Shown: positions 18,125 through 27,160, counted from the stretch's first letter. The stretch is DNA of 64,000 bases from Candidatus Blastococcus massiliensis AP3 (GCF_000582785.1 NZ_HG931173.1:805865-869864); one strand, 5' to 3'. Program-made: numbers and translations. The notes: generated by a model from the sequence alone, not told the origin.

Positions 18125-19719
18125 TGCCAGCCGGCGATCCCCGCCGTGATCGGCCAGCCGTGGCCGTGCGGCTCGATCCGCGGCTCACCGATGTCCAGGC
18201 ACTCGTCGACGAAATAGGTGTGGTCGAGGTTGACCAGCCACGCCCACGCGGCGTCCCCGGAGGGCCCGAAGCCCGTGTCCTCGCCGTCGTACTGGGCGGC
18301 CCGCCAGTGCCGGTTCGCCTCGTCGGGGTCGGTCGCCGTCATGGCCGCCTCGAGCTCGGCGTCGACGTCCGGGTTCGCGTAGAAGCCGGGGTTCCAGGAC
18401 TCCACCCCGGCCTGGCTCGAGGAGTAGAGGTTGTACATCTCGGTCGGGTCGAGGCTGCCCCAGCCGAAGAGGACCGCGTCGGAGTGCATGCGCGCGTAGA
18501 TCGCGTCCCAGCTCTCGCCCTGCGGCGTGATGTCGACGCCGATGGGGGCGACCATGTCGGCCACCGAGAGCGCCAGGTCCTGGCGCAGCGAGTCCGACGC
18601 CGGGTAGAGCAGCGCGAACGACGCGCGGACGCCGTCCTTCTCCCGCACGCCGTCGCCGTCGGAGTCGGTCCAGCCGGCCTCCTCCAGGAGCTCCTCGGCG
18701 GCCTCCGGGTCGGCGTCCTCGATGGCGGACTCCGGCTCGTGCCAGGGCAGGCCGTCGACGGGACCGGTGGCGGGTGAGCCGTGGCCCTCCAGGACGCCGT
18801 CGACCAGTGCCTGCCGGTCGACGGCGAGGTTGATCGCCTGCCGGACGGCGAGGTCGGAGGTGACGTCGTTGCCGATCGGCGCACCGTCGTCGGTGGTCTC
18901 CCCGGTGTCGGGGACGTACGGGAAGGTGATGCCGCGGTTGTCCACCGACTGCACCGGGACCAGCCGCATGCCGGGCACCTGGGTGCCGGCGAGCTGGGCC
19001 GGCACGGCGGCCATGTCGAGCTGGCCGGCCGATGCCGCGGCGATCGAGGCGTCCTCGCCGGTGAACTGGAAGACGATCCGCTCGAAGGCGGGTGCCGCGC
19101 CGTAGTAGTCGTCGTTGCGCTCGACGATGAGCTGCTGGCCCTGGTCCCACTGCACCAGCTCGAACGGTCCGGAGCCCACCGGGTTGCGCGCGTAGTCGGG
19201 CCCGTGCGCGTGCTCGGGGACGATGCCGAGGCCGATCAGCCGGTTCACGAAGGTGCTCTGCGGACGCTCGAGCCGGAGCTCGACGGTGTCGTCGTCCACG
19301 ACCACGGCCTCGCGCAGGGCGGTGACGTCGGTGAGGCCGCCGCTCTCGCTCGCCGTCGTGAACGTGTAGGCGACGTCGGAGGCGGTCACCGGCTCGCCGT
19401 CGCTGAACCGGGCGTCGGTCCGGAGGTCGACGGTCCACACCAGCCCGTCGTCGCTGATGGACCACCCGGTGGCCAGGTCGGGCACGACGTCGAGGTTCGC
19501 GTCCCGGGTGAGCAGCGTGGACTGGAACAGCGGTGACCCGTACCGGCCCCAACCCAGCGTCGGGTCGAAGCCGTCCTCCGGCTCGCCGCCGATCGCCAGG
19601 CGCAGTTCGCTGGGAGCTGCCGCGACCGTCTCCGGGCCGGCGTCGGCGCACGCGGTGAGGGCGACGGCCAGCACGGCGGCGACCGCGACCGGCCGGCCGT
19701 ACGTCGTGGCTGCGCGCAT
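18112..19719 (-). CDS. nikA: Nickel/peptide ABC importer substrate-binding lipoprotein, NikA/DppA type
   Basis: 535 residues, SBP family 5. A lipoprotein signal with lipobox LTACADAG puts Cys at about residue 24. Family landmarks are FDPTLGWGRYGSPLFQS, FSDGEPVTASDVAYTF, NPVGSGPFELVQWDQGQ and VRQAINLAVDRQALVDG. The mature protein is anchored outside the membrane and delivers ligand to NikBC. First gene of the run. A perfect Nur-type inverted repeat lies 37-53 bp upstream of the ATG, which argues for nickel (probably chelated) over peptides. Confidence 0.85.
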   Translation of the reverse strand: MRAATTYGRPVAVAAVLAVALTACADAGPETVAAAPSELRLAIGGEPEDGFDPTLGWGRYGSPLFQSTLLTRDANLDVVPDLATGWSISDDGLVWTVDLRTDARFSDGEPVTASDVAYTFTTASESGGLTDVTALREAVVVDDDTVELRLERPQSTFVNRLIGLGIVPEHAHGPDYARNPVGSGPFELVQWDQGQQLIVERNDDYYGAAPAFERIVFQFTGEDASIAAASAGQLDMAAVPAQLAGTQVPGMRLVPVQSVDNRGITFPYVPDTGETTDDGAPIGNDVTSDLAVRQAINLAVDRQALVDGVLEGHGSPATGPVDGLPWHEPESAIEDADPEAAEELLEEAGWTDSDGDGVREKDGVRASFALLYPASDSLRQDLALSVADMVAPIGVDITPQGESWDAIYARMHSDAVLFGWGSLDPTEMYNLYSSSQAGVESWNPGFYANPDVDAELEAAMTATDPDEANRHWRAAQYDGEDTGFGPSGDAAWAWLVNLDHTYFVDECLDIGEPRIEPHGHGWPITAGIAGWQWSC

Positions 19720-19755
19720 GCGGGATCCCTCCGTCGACCTGGGATCCCGACTCTA

Positions 19756-19772
19756 TTGCAAACCACTTGCAA
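19756..19772. promoter_or_regulatory. Nur-type box (nickel-responsive Fur-family operator)
   Basis: TTGCAA (19756-19761), a 5-bp spacer ACCAC, then TTGCAA (19767-19772), a perfect inverted repeat. This equals the Nur box tTGCaa-N5-ttGCAA described for Streptomyces, where Nur represses a nikABCDE operon in nickel excess. It lies 37 bp upstream of the nikA ATG, in the promoter zone. No nur gene is in the window. Confidence 0.75.
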
Positions 19773-19817
19773 CAAGCCGGGCCGGTGCTCCCGGACTGCG
19801 CAGACAGGGCGCGCGGA

Positions 19818-21407
19818 TCAGCCGCCGGCGCGGGCGACGGCGGCGCAGAAGGTCCGCACGTCCTCGACCGTCTCGTCCAGCGGCGCCAGCACCTCGACCC
19901 GGGCCACCTCCGCCACGCGCGCGGTGAGCCGCGCCTCCGCCCGGCGTCGTCGTCGCCGCGCACCCGCGCGCACGAAGGGCCGGGCCAGGACGGCGAGCAG
20001 CGCTCCCCCGAGCAGGCCCGCCACCAGCAGCAGCGTGGGCACCGGGATGCCCTCGACGTCCGGCAGCGGCAGGACGTCGCCGAGCTGCAGCCAGCCGAGG
20101 ACACCCAGCACGAGCAGCCAGACCGCGCCGACCAGCGCACCGGCGAGCAGCAGCCACTGCAGTCCGCCGACCGCGCGCTGCCACAGCGGCACGCGGCCCG
20201 GACCGAGGTCCGTGCCGGTCACCGCCTGGTCCAGCCGGTCGGCCAGACCCGACTCCGCCCGGTCCGCGGTACGCCGCAGCTCGTCCCGCCAGGCCTGCGG
20301 CAGCCCCTCGCCGGCTGCGGCGCGGACGCGGCGCAGCGCCGCGGTCATGGCGGCCTGCTGCACCGCGCCCGCGGCCGGCAGGGAGGAGCGCGCCCGCTCG
20401 TCCCCCAGGTGCAGTCGGCCCAGCGGGTCAGGGCGCAGCTTGCGGACCCAGCGCAGCGGCGGCCACCCGGTGCGCGCCGAGCCGTCCCGCCGGGCGGAGC
20501 GCTCGACCGCCGCAGCGACCACCGGCACGCCTGCCGCGTCCGCGAGGGCACCGGCGAGCTCGGCCTCGGCGGCGCCCCCCGCCGGCGAACCGGCGTCACC
20601 GTCGGGGCAGTGGACGGCGAGCGCCGCGGCCGTCGCCCGCACGTCGGCGGTGAGGCGCTCGGTCGCGGCCTTCCGTGCGGTGACGCGACGGGTCAGCTCG
20701 GCCTGCAGGTCGAAGAGGCCCGCGCCGGTGCGGGCCGAGGTCGCGACGATCGGGGTGTCGGCGAGCCCCTCGCCGTCGAGCAGCCGGCGCAGATCGGCCA
20801 GACACGTGGCGGCCGCCTGCTCGTCGAGTCGGTCGATCTGGTTGAGCACCACGACGAGCACCCCGGCGTGTCCGGCCATCGGCGCCAGGTACCGGTCGTG
20901 CACCGCGGCATCGGCGTACTTCTGTGGATCGAGCACCCACACCAGCACGTCGACGAGCTCGACCAGCCGATCGACCTCCAGCCGGTGCTCGAGCCGGACG
21001 CTGTCGTGGTCGGGCAGGTCCAGCAGCACGAGCCCGTCCAGCCCCGGGTCGGCGTCGGCCACCCGGTGCCGCCGCGGCACCTCCAGCCAGTCCAGCAGCC
21101 GGTCGGCGTCGGCCTCGCCCCAGACCGAGGCGTGCGCCACCCCGGTGGTCGGCCGGCGCACCCCCGGCGTGCTCACCTCGGCGCCGGACAGCGCGTTGAA
21201 GAGCGTGGACTTGCCGCTCCCGGTCGCGCCGGCGAGCGCGACGACCGTGGCGTCGCCCAGGGCCTCCCGCGCGCCGGCCTTGGCCAGCAGCGTGCGGGCG
21301 TGGGCGATGTCGGGCACGTCCAGCCGCTCCTCGGCCACCTCGACCGCCTCGCGCAGCGCGGCCAGCCGCTCCCCCAGCGGCGCTCCGCCGCGATCCCGCC
21401 GCCTCAT
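19818..21407 (-). CDS. Membrane-anchored dynamin-like/YfjP-type GTPase (partner gene)
   Basis: 529 residues. The N-terminal G domain has G1 GATGSGKSTLFNAL, G2 region RRPTTG, G3 DLPDHDS and G4 NQIDRLD. A helical region follows, then two strongly hydrophobic segments (about 405-440 and 455-475) and a basic stretch. Start ATG 21407 overlaps the stop of the upstream GTPase gene by 4 nt. Paired GTPases of this kind in actinobacteria (IniA/IniC in mycobacteria, DynA/DynB in Streptomyces) act on membranes, in Streptomyces at sporulation septa. Orthology to a specific member is not shown. Confidence 0.82.
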   Translation of the reverse strand: MRRRDRGGAPLGERLAALREAVEVAEERLDVPDIAHARTLLAKAGAREALGDATVVALAGATGSGKSTLFNALSGAEVSTPGVRRPTTGVAHASVWGEADADRLLDWLEVPRRHRVADADPGLDGLVLLDLPDHDSVRLEHRLEVDRLVELVDVLVWVLDPQKYADAAVHDRYLAPMAGHAGVLVVVLNQIDRLDEQAAATCLADLRRLLDGEGLADTPIVATSARTGAGLFDLQAELTRRVTARKAATERLTADVRATAAALAVHCPDGDAGSPAGGAAEAELAGALADAAGVPVVAAAVERSARRDGSARTGWPPLRWVRKLRPDPLGRLHLGDERARSSLPAAGAVQQAAMTAALRRVRAAAGEGLPQAWRDELRRTADRAESGLADRLDQAVTGTDLGPGRVPLWQRAVGGLQWLLLAGALVGAVWLLVLGVLGWLQLGDVLPLPDVEGIPVPTLLLVAGLLGGALLAVLARPFVRAGARRRRRRAEARLTARVAEVARVEVLAPLDETVEDVRTFCAAVARAGG

Positions 21408-23116
21408 CGCTGCGCCCGCCGGGCGGCGTCCAGCTCGGCGGTCGCGGCGCGGAGCTCCTCGACGTCGCCCGGCTGCGGTGCGGCGGCGTCGACCAGCTCG
21501 TCGAACCGTGCCCGTTCGAAGGTGAGCAACCGGTCCGCCCGCTGCTCGAGGTCCGCCCGCGCACGGGCGGCGAGGGCCCGCACCGCGGAGTCGCCGAACA
21601 CCGCCTCGAGCACCCGCTGGCCCACCGCCGTCGTCCCGCCGGCCACGGCCACCTCGCCACCGGTGAGCCCGCCGGTCGAGGCGAACACCGCGACCATCAC
21701 CACGGCTCCGGCGCCGTTGACGCCCCACGAGTAGGCCCGTGCGCGGGTGCGTTTGTCGGCACCCTCGCTGCGCACGAGGTCCAGGACCGCCCCCTGCCAG
21801 TCGCGCACCTCGGCGGCGGCCGCGTCCGGGAAGTCCGGGGAGGCCGCCTCCAGCTCCTGCTGCCGGCCGGTCAGCAGAGCCGGTCCACCGGCGGTGGCAC
21901 GCCACGCCGTGACGGTCCGCTCCGCCGCCTCGTCGGCGGCGTCCCGCAGGAGCACCTCCACCCCGGACTCCAGCGCCTGCTGCACCCCGACACCGGCCGA
22001 CGGGCGGCCGGTGAGCGTCGCCGTGAGCCGGTCGCGCAGCCGCCCGACCTGCCCCTGCAGAGTGCGCATCCACTCCCCGGTGCCGACGAACTCCTGCCAC
22101 CGGGCGAGCACCTCGCCCCGCAGCAGCGCACCACTGGCGACGCCGTCGGACACCGTCGTGCCCGCCTGCGCGTAGGCCGCCTCCGCGGTCTCGCGCAGGG
22201 CGGTCGCGGCGGCTGCCTGCCGGGCCACGCCCTCGGCCACCCCGTCGACCCGCGCGCCGAGGCTGTCCAGCGCGCCGGCGAGCGTCTGCCGGACGACGGC
22301 GGCACGTTGCTCCTGGTCGGCCGCCAGGCCGTGCAGCCACGTGCGCAGCGGGCCGACCTGGTCCTCGGGCAGGTAGCCGTCGACGAGCGGCCGTTCCTCG
22401 ACGACGAACAGCCGGGCCGCCTCCAGCCCCGCGCTGCGCAGCATGCCGCCCAGATCGGCGGCGATCTCGCCGGCCGCCTCCGGGGGCACCCGGTCGAGGA
22501 CGACGGCCAGCGCGGTGCCTCGCTCCTGCGCCGTGCGCAGCAGCTCCCACGGAACGGCGTCGGCGTAGCGGGCCGCCGTCGTCACGAACACCCACAGGTC
22601 GGCCGCCGCGAGCAGCTGGCCGGCGAGCTCGCGGTTGGTCTCGACCACGGAGTCGACGTCGGGGGCGTCGAGGACCGCCAACCCGGCCGGCAGCGCGTCG
22701 CTGACCACGAGCCGCAGGCCGCCGGTGACCTCGCCCTCCCCGGTGGTCCGCGCCAGGCCGGGCAGCACGCGGTCGCCGGCGAACGCGGCTCGGTCGGCCG
22801 GCGAGCAGACGAGCACCGGTGCGCGGGTGGTCGGCCGGAGCACGCCGGCGGTGGTGACCGGCGTGCCGAGCAGGCTGTTGACCAAGGTGGACTTGCCGGC
22901 CCCCGTCGAACCCCCGACCACCGCGAGCAACGGGGCATCGAGGTCACGCAGCCGCGGCAGCAGGTAGTCGTCGATCTGGTCGACGACGGCGCGGGCCGAC
23001 CGGCTCGCCTCGTCCCGGCCGGGGACGTCGAGGTGCAGGGGTGCGGCGGCCAGGAGGTCGCGGAGCGCCTGCAGAGCGTCGGGCAGCCGCAGCGCAGAGG
23101 TGCTCATGACCGGCAT
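21404..23116 (-). CDS. Dynamin family GTPase (first of the pair)
   Basis: 570 residues. The G domain has G1 GGSTGAGKSTLVNSLLG, G2 RPTTRAP and G3 DAPDVDSV; G4 is weak (VVLDRVPPE). A long alpha-helical stalk-like region follows. One hydrophobic hairpin (about 465-495, Gly-rich) could insert in the membrane, and a terminal helical region carries an Arg-rich end. The start could be ATG 23116 or ATG 23107; the former has a GGGGG stretch better spaced as a ribosome site. Overlap with the second GTPase suggests a hetero-oligomer. Confidence 0.82.
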   Translation of the reverse strand: MPVMSTSALRLPDALQALRDLLAAAPLHLDVPGRDEASRSARAVVDQIDDYLLPRLRDLDAPLLAVVGGSTGAGKSTLVNSLLGTPVTTAGVLRPTTRAPVLVCSPADRAAFAGDRVLPGLARTTGEGEVTGGLRLVVSDALPAGLAVLDAPDVDSVVETNRELAGQLLAAADLWVFVTTAARYADAVPWELLRTAQERGTALAVVLDRVPPEAAGEIAADLGGMLRSAGLEAARLFVVEERPLVDGYLPEDQVGPLRTWLHGLAADQEQRAAVVRQTLAGALDSLGARVDGVAEGVARQAAAATALRETAEAAYAQAGTTVSDGVASGALLRGEVLARWQEFVGTGEWMRTLQGQVGRLRDRLTATLTGRPSAGVGVQQALESGVEVLLRDAADEAAERTVTAWRATAGGPALLTGRQQELEAASPDFPDAAAAEVRDWQGAVLDLVRSEGADKRTRARAYSWGVNGAGAVVMVAVFASTGGLTGGEVAVAGGTTAVGQRVLEAVFGDSAVRALAARARADLEQRADRLLTFERARFDELVDAAAPQPGDVEELRAATAELDAARRAQR

Positions 23117-23199
23117 ACCTGCCCCCGGGAAGGCGCGCTCACCCGTGGGTGGACCACCCCTGCTCTATCGAGGCTGGAGGCTGGACCCGGCGGCCGACG

Positions 23200-24060
23200 T
23201 CAGCCGGCCGTCCACTGCGGGGGCCGCTTCTCCGCGAACGCCCGCATGCCCTCGGCGGCGTCGTTCGAGGTGAACAGGCGCCCCATCTCCTCGCCCGAGC
23301 GCTCCCACAGCTCGGCCTCCGCCGGCCGGTCGCCGTCGAAGAGCCCGAGCGCGAGCCGCTTGCTGGCCTGCACCGCGAGCGGGGCGTTGGCCGCGATGAC
23401 CTCGGCGAGCCTCATCGCCGTCGGCACCACGTCCGCGGCCGGGACGACCTCGTTGACCAGACCCCAGCGGAGCGCCTCCGCGGCGCTCATCGGTTCGCCG
23501 GTGAGGACCAGCCGCATGGCCACCTTGCGGGGCAGCTGTTCGGGCAGCCGGAAGACGCCACCGGCCGCGGCGAGCAGGCCACGCTTGACCTCCGGCACGC
23601 CGAAGGTGGCGTGCTCGGCGGCGACGACCAGGTCCGCGGCGAGCGCCAACTCGGTGCCTCCGCCCAGCGCCGCACCGTTGACCGCGGCGATCACGGGGGT
23701 GCTCGTCGGGTGGCGCACGACGCCGGCGAAGCCGTAGTGCTCGCGGCCCGGGACGATCGCCCGCTCGCCGCGCGCGAGTGCCTTGAGGTCGGCCCCGGCG
23801 GAGAACGCCTGGTCCCCCGCCCCGGTGAGCACGACGCAGCGGATCTCCGGCTCGGACTCCGCCGCGTCGAAGGCATCGGCGAGCCGGGTGGCGACGTCGA
23901 GGTCCAGGGCGTTGCGTGCCTGCGGCCGGTTGATCGTGACGAGCAGGACGTTGCCGGCCCGCTCGGTGAGGACGGTCGGAGCGGGCTGATCGGGGGTGCT
24001 CAACTGCTGGCCTCCAGGGCGGGACGACGGGGGCGAGGTGCGGCGCGCGACCTCAGACAC
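23200..24060 (-). CDS. Enoyl-CoA hydratase/isomerase family protein
   Basis: 286 residues, crotonase fold. Landmarks are NRPQARNALDLDV, the oxyanion-hole block AFSAGADLKALARGE, and GGGTELALAADLVVAAEHATFGVPEVKRGL, where the usual catalytic Glu position near the end is present (PEVKRGL). It hydrates 2-enoyl-CoA in beta-oxidation or branched-chain degradation. As written from GTG 24060 it overlaps the acyl-CoA dehydrogenase stop by 8 nt; a TTG at 24003 would give a more usual N-terminus (STPDQPAPTVLTE) and is an alternative. Confidence 0.88.
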   Translation of the reverse strand: MSEVARRTSPPSSRPGGQQLSTPDQPAPTVLTERAGNVLLVTINRPQARNALDLDVATRLADAFDAAESEPEIRCVVLTGAGDQAFSAGADLKALARGERAIVPGREHYGFAGVVRHPTSTPVIAAVNGAALGGGTELALAADLVVAAEHATFGVPEVKRGLLAAAGGVFRLPEQLPRKVAMRLVLTGEPMSAAEALRWGLVNEVVPAADVVPTAMRLAEVIAANAPLAVQASKRLALGLFDGDRPAEAELWERSGEEMGRLFTSNDAAEGMRAFAEKRPPQWTAG

Positions 24061-25201
24061 CCAGCGAGCGGCCGACGATCTCCTTCATGATCTCGGTCGT
24101 CCCGCCGTAGATGGTCTGGATGCGCGAATCGAGATACGCCTTGGCGACCGGGTACTCCAGCATGTAGCCGTAGCCGCCGTGCAACTGCAGACACCGGTCG
24201 ATGACCCGCTTCTGCAGTTCCGTCGTCCACCACTTGGCCATGGCGGCGTCCTCGGCGGTGAACCGGCGAGCGTTGTGCTCGAGGATCGCCTTCTCGAGGT
24301 AGGTCTCGGCGATGGAGACCTCGGTGTGCATCTCGGCGAGTTCGAAACGGGTGTTCTGGAATTTCCCGATCGGCTTGCCGAACGCGGTGCGGTCCTTGCA
24401 GTACTGGACAGTGAGGTCCAGCAGGATGCGGGCGGAGGCGACCGCGCCCGCGGCGATGGACAGCCGCTCCTGGGGCAGGTTCTCCATGAGGTGGAAGAAG
24501 CCGTGCCCCTCGGTGCCGAGCAGGTTGGCCGCCGGCACGCGGACGTCCTCGAAGAACAGTTCCGCGGTGTCCTGCGCCTTGAGGCCCACCTTCTCCAGGT
24601 TCCGGCCGCGCTCGAAGCCGGGCATCCCGCGCTCGACGACCAGCAGCGAGAAGCCGCGGGCCCCGGCCTCGGGGTCGGTGCGGCAGACCACGATGACGAG
24701 GTCGGCGTTGATGCCGTTGGTGATGAACGTCTTGGAGCCGTTGAGCACCCACTCGTCGCCGTCCCGGCGGGCCGTCGTCTTCAGGCCCTGGAGGTCGGAG
24801 CCCGCGTGCGGCTCGGTCATGGCGATCGCGGTGATGATCTCGCCGCTGACGACGCCGGGCAGCCAGCGCTGCTTCTGCTCGTCCGTGCACAGCCCGGTCA
24901 GGTACGGCGCGACGACGTCGTTCTGCAGGGTGAAACCCAGCCCGCTGGCGCCGGCCCGGCTGATCTCGGCGGAGAGCACGGCGTTGTAGCGGAAGTCGTC
25001 GATCCCACCGCCGCCGAACTCCTCGGGCACGTCCATGCCGAGCAGGCCCTGCGCGCCGGCCTTGAGCCACACGGAGCGGTCGACCACCCCGGCGGCCTCC
25101 CAGTCGGCCTGGTGGGGAACGGCCTCCTTGGCGAGGAAGTCGCGCACCATCGCGCGGAACGCCTCGTGCTCGGCTTCGTAGAGCGCGGACTGCACGGCCA
25201 C
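24053..25201 (-). CDS. Acyl-CoA dehydrogenase
   Basis: 382 residues, full length for the flavoprotein family. Blocks are AMTEPHAGSDLQGLKTTA (FAD and substrate binding), WVLNGSKTFITNG, QYCKDRTAFGKPIGKFQNTR, LHGGYGYMLEYPVAKAYLD and IYGGTTEIMKEIVGRSLG. It oxidises acyl-CoA to 2-enoyl-CoA, the substrate of the following hydratase, so the two form a short pathway unit. The GGTTEI segment resembles short/branched-chain types, but chain length cannot be fixed from sequence. Confidence 0.9.
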   Translation of the reverse strand: MAVQSALYEAEHEAFRAMVRDFLAKEAVPHQADWEAAGVVDRSVWLKAGAQGLLGMDVPEEFGGGGIDDFRYNAVLSAEISRAGASGLGFTLQNDVVAPYLTGLCTDEQKQRWLPGVVSGEIITAIAMTEPHAGSDLQGLKTTARRDGDEWVLNGSKTFITNGINADLVIVVCRTDPEAGARGFSLLVVERGMPGFERGRNLEKVGLKAQDTAELFFEDVRVPAANLLGTEGHGFFHLMENLPQERLSIAAGAVASARILLDLTVQYCKDRTAFGKPIGKFQNTRFELAEMHTEVSIAETYLEKAILEHNARRFTAEDAAMAKWWTTELQKRVIDRCLQLHGGYGYMLEYPVAKAYLDSRIQTIYGGTTEIMKEIVGRSLGV

Positions 25202-25236
25202 CCCCGGGGGTCGGAGAACGCCTCCGGCCGGAGGCT

Positions 25237-25266
25237 GCGGTCAACATAGCGGTCAGCTCTGACCGC
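25237..25266. promoter_or_regulatory. Three half-site operator in front of the acyl-CoA dehydrogenase unit
   Basis: GCGGTCAG (25249-25256), CT, CTGACCGC (25259-25266) is a perfect inverted repeat. A further direct half-site GCGGTCA lies 12 bp away at 25237. The cluster is in the divergent region between the dehydrogenase (start 25201) and dapA (start 25311). A regulator of acyl-CoA metabolism (TetR or GntR class) would fit; none is adjacent. Confidence 0.5.
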
Positions 25267-25310
25267 ACTGAGTCCCCGGTCACACCGTGGACAGCCAGTA
25301 GGTTCCCCCC

Positions 25311-26213
25311 ATGCCGGGACCTTCCGCCGAACGCCCCTTCGGCGCGCTGCTCACCGCGATGGTCACACCGATGACCGACGACGGAGCCCTGGACCTGGAC
25401 GCCGCCGCACGTCTCGCCGTCCACCTCCTCGACTCCGGGCACGACGGCCTGGTGGTCAACGGCACCACCGGCGAGGCGCCCACGACGTCGGACCAGGAGA
25501 AGGCCGACCTGGTGCGTGCGGTGGTCGAGGCCGTGGACGGCCGCGGGGTCGTGCTGGCCGGCGCCGGCTCCTACGACACCCGGCACGCGGTCGGCCTGGC
25601 GCGGCAGGCCGCGGCCGCCGGCGCCGACGGACTGCTGGCCGTGACCCCGTACTACTCGCGCCCCTCGCAGGACGGCGTGGTCGCGCACCTGACCGCCGTC
25701 GCCGACGCCACCGACCTCCCGGTGATGCTCTACGACGTCCCGGCCAGGACCGGCCTGCGACTGGACCCGGACTCGCTGCGCCGGCTCGGCGAGCACCCGC
25801 GCATCACCGCGGTGAAGGACGCGACGGAGGACCCGGCGGCCGCTCTGCGGCGGATCGACGACACCGGACTGGCCTGGTACTGCGGCGACGACGCCATGCT
25901 GCTGCCGTTCCTCTCGGTGGGCGCCGTCGGGCTGGTGAGCATGGCCGGGCACCTGGTCGGCGACGAACTCGCGCACGTCATCGCCCTGGCCGAGGGCGGT
26001 GAGCCGGTGCGGGCCCGCGAGGTGTTCCGCTCGGCACTGCCCGCCATCGACGTCATCTGCGGCTCGCGCAACGGAGCGCTCCGCTCGAAGCTCGCGCTGA
26101 CCCTGCTGGGGCTCATCCCGAGCGCGGCCATGCGGCTCCCGCAGCTCCCGGCCGGCGAGGCGGAGATCGCCGAGGTCCGGGCGGCTCTCGCGGTGGCGCT
26201 CGGCCACCGGTAG
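25311..26213 (+). CDS. dapA: 4-hydroxy-tetrahydrodipicolinate synthase DapA
   Basis: 300 residues, TIM-barrel aldolase that condenses pyruvate with aspartate semialdehyde, first committed step of lysine/diaminopimelate synthesis. Active-site blocks are VVNGTTGEAPTTS, TPYYSRPSQDGVV, YDVPARTGL (Tyr) and AVKDATED (Schiff-base Lys). The match to actinobacterial DapA is close, but no other lysine gene is adjacent, so a paralogous aldolase role is a minor alternative. A short hairpin with 7-bp arms (CGTCGCG/CGCGACG) follows the stop. Confidence 0.87.
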   Translation: MPGPSAERPFGALLTAMVTPMTDDGALDLDAAARLAVHLLDSGHDGLVVNGTTGEAPTTSDQEKADLVRAVVEAVDGRGVVLAGAGSYDTRHAVGLARQAAAAGADGLLAVTPYYSRPSQDGVVAHLTAVADATDLPVMLYDVPARTGLRLDPDSLRRLGEHPRITAVKDATEDPAAALRRIDDTGLAWYCGDDAMLLPFLSVGAVGLVSMAGHLVGDELAHVIALAEGGEPVRAREVFRSALPAIDVICGSRNGALRSKLALTLLGLIPSAAMRLPQLPAGEAEIAEVRAALAVALGHR

Positions 26214-26320
26214 CAGATCCGACGTCGCGATCCGCGACGGGCGGGACGGGTGTGACGGGTGCGCCGAACACGCACCCGGCGGTGCTGGCCCCGGGGCGCG
26301 ATGGCTCGGACCCTGACGTC

Positions 26321-26563
26321 ATGACCAGCGTCTACGCGTACGGCACAGCCCACGCGGTCGTGATGGTCGGCGCCTTCGGGGCGAACGGGCTCCAGCCCCG
26401 CCAGATCGGACCGGCGCACGCCACGATCGGTCGGGTGGCCGGACAGAGCCGCAAGGCGCTGTGCGGCGCCTACGTCTCCATCGACGAGCAGCTGCCGTGG
26501 CCGCCGGAGGGCTACGAGGACCAGCAGCTCTGCGCCGCCTGCGCCGAGCTCGCCGCTCTCTGA
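26321..26563 (+). CDS. Small hypothetical protein with Cys-rich C-terminus
   Basis: 80 residues from ATG 26321; the frame is open from 26252, but the upstream part is not convincing. Features are an N-terminal hydrophobic stretch (AHAVVMVGAFGANG) and three cysteines in ALCGAYVS and QLCAACAEL, which could bind a metal. No family recognised. It follows dapA in the same direction. Confidence 0.6.
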   Translation: MTSVYAYGTAHAVVMVGAFGANGLQPRQIGPAHATIGRVAGQSRKALCGAYVSIDEQLPWPPEGYEDQQLCAACAELAAL

Positions 26564-26573
26564 CGCTCCGGCG

Positions 26574-27086
26574 CTATTTCTCGACGGACTCGACGAGCTC
26601 GCACTCGCCTCCGTAGTCGATCCAGGGAGCGCCGTCGCTCTCCGCACCGGGGCTACCGAAGAACACGAACCGTTCGCACTCGTACCGGACCCATCCGTGT
26701 CCGCCGGAGGGCGGGGCCCCGGGGAACCGCTCACCGACGATCTCGTAGCGACCGTCGCCGAGCACGCGGAAGTGCGCGCGGATGGACTCCCCCTCGTCGC
26801 CGTACGAGGAGTGGGTCAGCTCGGCCGGCCGGCCGGCGTCGAAGGCCTCCCGGAAACAGGTGCGCGCCTCCAGGTTGGGATAGCCCTCGGTGGACGGCTC
26901 GTCGACCCCGCAGCTCGGGAGTTCCCGCCGCTGGCCGTACCACGACGGTGCCTCGACGGGATCCCCGCCCGCCGTCTCCGTGCTCGGACTTAAGGCTGGA
27001 GCGGGGATGCGCTCGACGGCGTCGTCGGTACCGCAGGCGGCCAGGCTGAGACACAGTGCGGCGGTCAGGGAGAGAAGGCGACCCAT
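26574..27086 (-). CDS. Putative lipoprotein of unknown function
   Basis: 170 residues. The signal peptide MGRLLSLTAALCLSLAACGT has a lipobox Cys at residue 18. The mature part has four further Cys (SCGVDEP, TCFREAF, YECERF, GECELV), suggesting two disulfides outside the membrane, and a probable beta-rich fold. The start was set at the signal-peptide Met. Function not recognised. Confidence 0.75.
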   Translation of the reverse strand: MGRLLSLTAALCLSLAACGTDDAVERIPAPALSPSTETAGGDPVEAPSWYGQRRELPSCGVDEPSTEGYPNLEARTCFREAFDAGRPAELTHSSYGDEGESIRAHFRVLGDGRYEIVGERFPGAPPSGGHGWVRYECERFVFFGSPGAESDGAPWIDYGGECELVESVEK

Positions 27087-27160
27087 GCCCTTGAGACGCT
27101 TCCAGCGGTTCGATCCGCTGCACGGCGCCCCAGCCCGCTCCACGCACGGAGCCTGACGGC

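Noticed and set aside
19818-22595. A 925-codon frame suggesting a giant GTPase
   Set aside because: The part above 21407 is an out-of-frame reading of the neighbouring dynamin gene.
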